Below, piece by piece: positions 62,890 to 64,000 of a DNA stretch of 64,000 nt; the stretch's first letter is position 1; each line of letters opens with the position of its first letter. Location of the stretch: the NCBI GenBank assembly GCA_021732605.1, contig JAKFUS010000021.1, positions 74,186-138,185 on the forward strand. The letters run 5' to 3'. Source of the DNA: Betaproteobacteria bacterium (lineage in GTDB: Bacteria > Pseudomonadota > Gammaproteobacteria > Burkholderiales > SG8-41). The notes below the pieces were generated by a model. The model searched no databases and was not told the DNA's origin. It worked only from the letters and a program-made list of their open reading frames with translations. Both the position numbers and the translations under genes were made by a program.

Positions 62890-63762
62890 TCAACGTAGAA
62901 ACTCGTCCATGTATTTTTTGTAATCTGCAGCGAACACCAGCGCGTCCATGTCTTTCCCTGACGCGATCTTGTCCTTGAGGTCGGCCGCGCTGCCGCCATT
63001 GTAAAAATGCGCATAGACCTCGCGCAGGGCCTTCACTGCAGCCGCCACCGGCTGATGGCCCTGCAGCAGAACACGAGCACCGGCCTTGGCGAATTCCTCG
63101 CGTGTCGCCGTCGTCTTGCCCGGGCCGACGATTACCGGCAGTTTTGACGCTTCACGCACTGCTTTCACCTGCTCCGCGGTTTCAACCCCGATGATGAATA
63201 TGCAGTCGACGCCGCAAGCCGCGTAAGCCTTGACCCGCTCCACGGTTTTTTCGGTACCTTCGACTTTCAGCGCCGCGGTGCGGCCGGCAATCACCGTCGA
63301 CGGGTCACGGCGCGCAGCCACGGCGGCTTTTAATTTGCCGACCATCTCGCCGACGGAAATCAGTTCGTCCTTGCCTTCGGGCTGACCATAACGGATCGGC
63401 AGCGACGTGTCTTCAATGCTCATCGCTGAAACGCCTGCATGTTCCAACTCCTCAATCGTGCGCATCACGTTCAGCGCATTGCCGTAGCCGTGGTCGGCAT
63501 CAACCAGCAGGCTCAGGTCGCTGACCCGCATCATGCGCCGCACCTGGTCGGCGAAATCGGTCAGTGTGAGCACAATGAGATCGGGCGCGGCCAGTGTGGT
63601 ATTGGACGACACGGAACCGGCAAGGATGCCCAGCTTGTAGCCGACGCTTTCCGCGACACGGGCAGACAGCGGGTCATATACGCTGGCCGGAGACAGGCAC
63701 TCGGCTCCGTTAAGGATGGCGCGGAAACGTTTGCGTTGTTCGGTGTGGCGCAGGTGGCTCAA
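62890..63762 (-). CDS. Isocitrate lyase/PEP mutase-family enzyme (oxaloacetate decarboxylase-like)
   Basis: 290 residues from a TTG at 63762, chosen because GGGAG lies 7 nt upstream and the protein then starts SHLRHTEQRKRFRA as relatives do; a TTG at 63780 is the longer option. The TIM barrel has the metal-binding VDADHGYGNALNV, EDTSLPIRYGQPEGK, VIAGRTAAL and the C-terminal lid. It lacks the KKCGH lyase loop of isocitrate lyase and resembles the Pseudomonas oxaloacetate decarboxylase group. The reaction is a family-level inference. Confidence 0.85.
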   Translation of the reverse strand: MSHLRHTEQRKRFRAILNGAECLSPASVYDPLSARVAESVGYKLGILAGSVSSNTTLAAPDLIVLTLTDFADQVRRMMRVSDLSLLVDADHGYGNALNVMRTIEELEHAGVSAMSIEDTSLPIRYGQPEGKDELISVGEMVGKLKAAVAARRDPSTVIAGRTAALKVEGTEKTVERVKAYAACGVDCIFIIGVETAEQVKAVREASKLPVIVGPGKTTATREEFAKAGARVLLQGHQPVAAAVKALREVYAHFYNGGSAADLKDKIASGKDMDALVFAADYKKYMDEFLR

Positions 63763-63859
63763 GTCGGTTCTCCCAGGCAATATTCAGCAGTGTCGAAAAA
63801 TGCGTGGCCGCCACGTTAACAGCAAGCGGGCGTTGCGTAAAATAGAAAGAGGGGAAAAG

Positions 63860-63883
63860 GGCCCGCTATGTGGATCGCGGGCC
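63860..63883 (-). terminator. Probable terminator of the gene at the right edge
   Basis: Stem GGCCCGC/GCGGGCC (63860-63866 with 63877-63883), loop of 10 nt, followed on the minus strand by CTTTTCCCC. It lies 45 nt past the stop of the truncated minus-strand gene at 63928-64000. Confidence 0.55.
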
Positions 63884-63927
63884 TTGGTGCAACCGAGATA
63901 ATCGTTGCCTGAGCTGCCCCCCTGTTG

Positions 63928-64000
63928 TTATTTCTGCGACAACTTTGGGAGAAGAGCCAGAATTTTCAACTTATCAGAAATTTTTTCAGGTGACAGAACG
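63928..64000 (-). CDS. C-terminus of an unidentified protein (start beyond window)
   Basis: The last 23 codons before a TAA at 63930-63928 read VLSPEKISDKLKILALLPKL and end SQK. The stretch is helix-like and its codons are less GC-rich than the neighbours. A likely terminator hairpin lies just downstream at 63860-63883, which supports a real gene end. No family can be assigned from so short a piece. Confidence 0.45.
   Translation of the reverse strand, partial: VLSPEKISDKLKILALLPKLSQK

Noticed and set aside
62890-63762. Isocitrate lyase or methylisocitrate lyase
   Set aside because: The fold is the same but the KKCGH catalytic loop is missing, so a decarboxylase-like member of the superfamily is more likely.

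Overview
The window looks like a chromosome segment from a betaproteobacterium, order not resolved. It is GC-rich. The gene order ndk-rlmN-pilW-rodZ-ispG-hisS-yfgM-bamB-der-hfq-hflX-hflK-hflC-(DUF2065)-hisZ-purA ... rnr-rlmB is the classic betaproteobacterial arrangement. The rpsF-priB-rpsR-rplI-dnaB block and the presence of HisZ, PriB and DUF3305/DUF3306 proteins agree with this. No insertion sequence, prophage or CRISPR array is visible, and no stretch longer than about 300 bases lacks a gene. The largest gaps (18380-18626, 22075-22305, 23863-24045, 57738-57917) hold short repeats, promoters or terminators.

Layout. (1) 1-6.7 kb is a formate dehydrogenase / molybdenum cofactor maturation locus. 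It has a truncated Tat-signal protein, a TorD-type chaperone, a 692-residue multi-[4Fe-4S] protein, DUF3306 and DUF3305 proteins on the minus strand, and moaA, fdhD and mobA on the plus strand. The catalytic dehydrogenase itself should lie left of the window. (2) 6.7-14.7 kb holds a ParE-type toxin-antitoxin pair, a small zinc-ribbon membrane protein, glk-mtfA-rmuC, and a YbbA/YbbP ABC exporter divergent from a TesA-like esterase. (3) 14.7-17 kb is a selenium locus, selD divergent from selU (mnmH). The selD frame runs through an in-frame UGA at 15670-15672, at the active-site Cys/Sec position, so SelD is itself predicted to be a selenoprotein. (4) 17-20.6 kb encodes UDP-glucose dehydrogenase, a Bcp-type peroxiredoxin and a PIN-PhoH protein. 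(5) From 20.7 to 57.7 kb every protein gene is on the minus strand. In transcription order these are an MFS-hydrolase-gamma-glutamyltransferase operon, accA, tilS, a TAXI-type TRAP transporter, the ndk-to-hfq-to-purA housekeeping run, rnr-rlmB, a two-partner secretion pair (tpsA then tpsB), and rpsF-priB-rpsR-rplI-dnaB. One plus-strand tRNA-Leu(CAG), with its own promoter and terminator, sits between purA and rnr. (6) 57.9-64 kb is a looser set: a DUF1932-type oxidoreductase, a class III nucleotide cyclase fused to FHA, a NYN-domain protein, a small membrane protein, a FlK-like thioesterase, a luciferase-like monooxygenase, an isocitrate lyase/PEP mutase-family decarboxylase, and the tail of another minus-strand gene.

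How it fits together. FdhD, MoaA, MobA and the TorD chaperone would build and deliver the molybdopterin guanine dinucleotide enzyme. SelD would supply selenophosphate both for SelU (2-selenouridine in tRNA) and for selenocysteine, the latter needing selA, selB and selC elsewhere. The most notable signals are the UGA codon in selD with a SECIS-like hairpin, an FdhD lacking the second cysteine of its usual pair, and a family of dispersed 7-8 bp tandem repeats. These repeats lie directly upstream of four different minus-strand genes (selD, rlmB, purA, accA), one of them in frame with rlmB.
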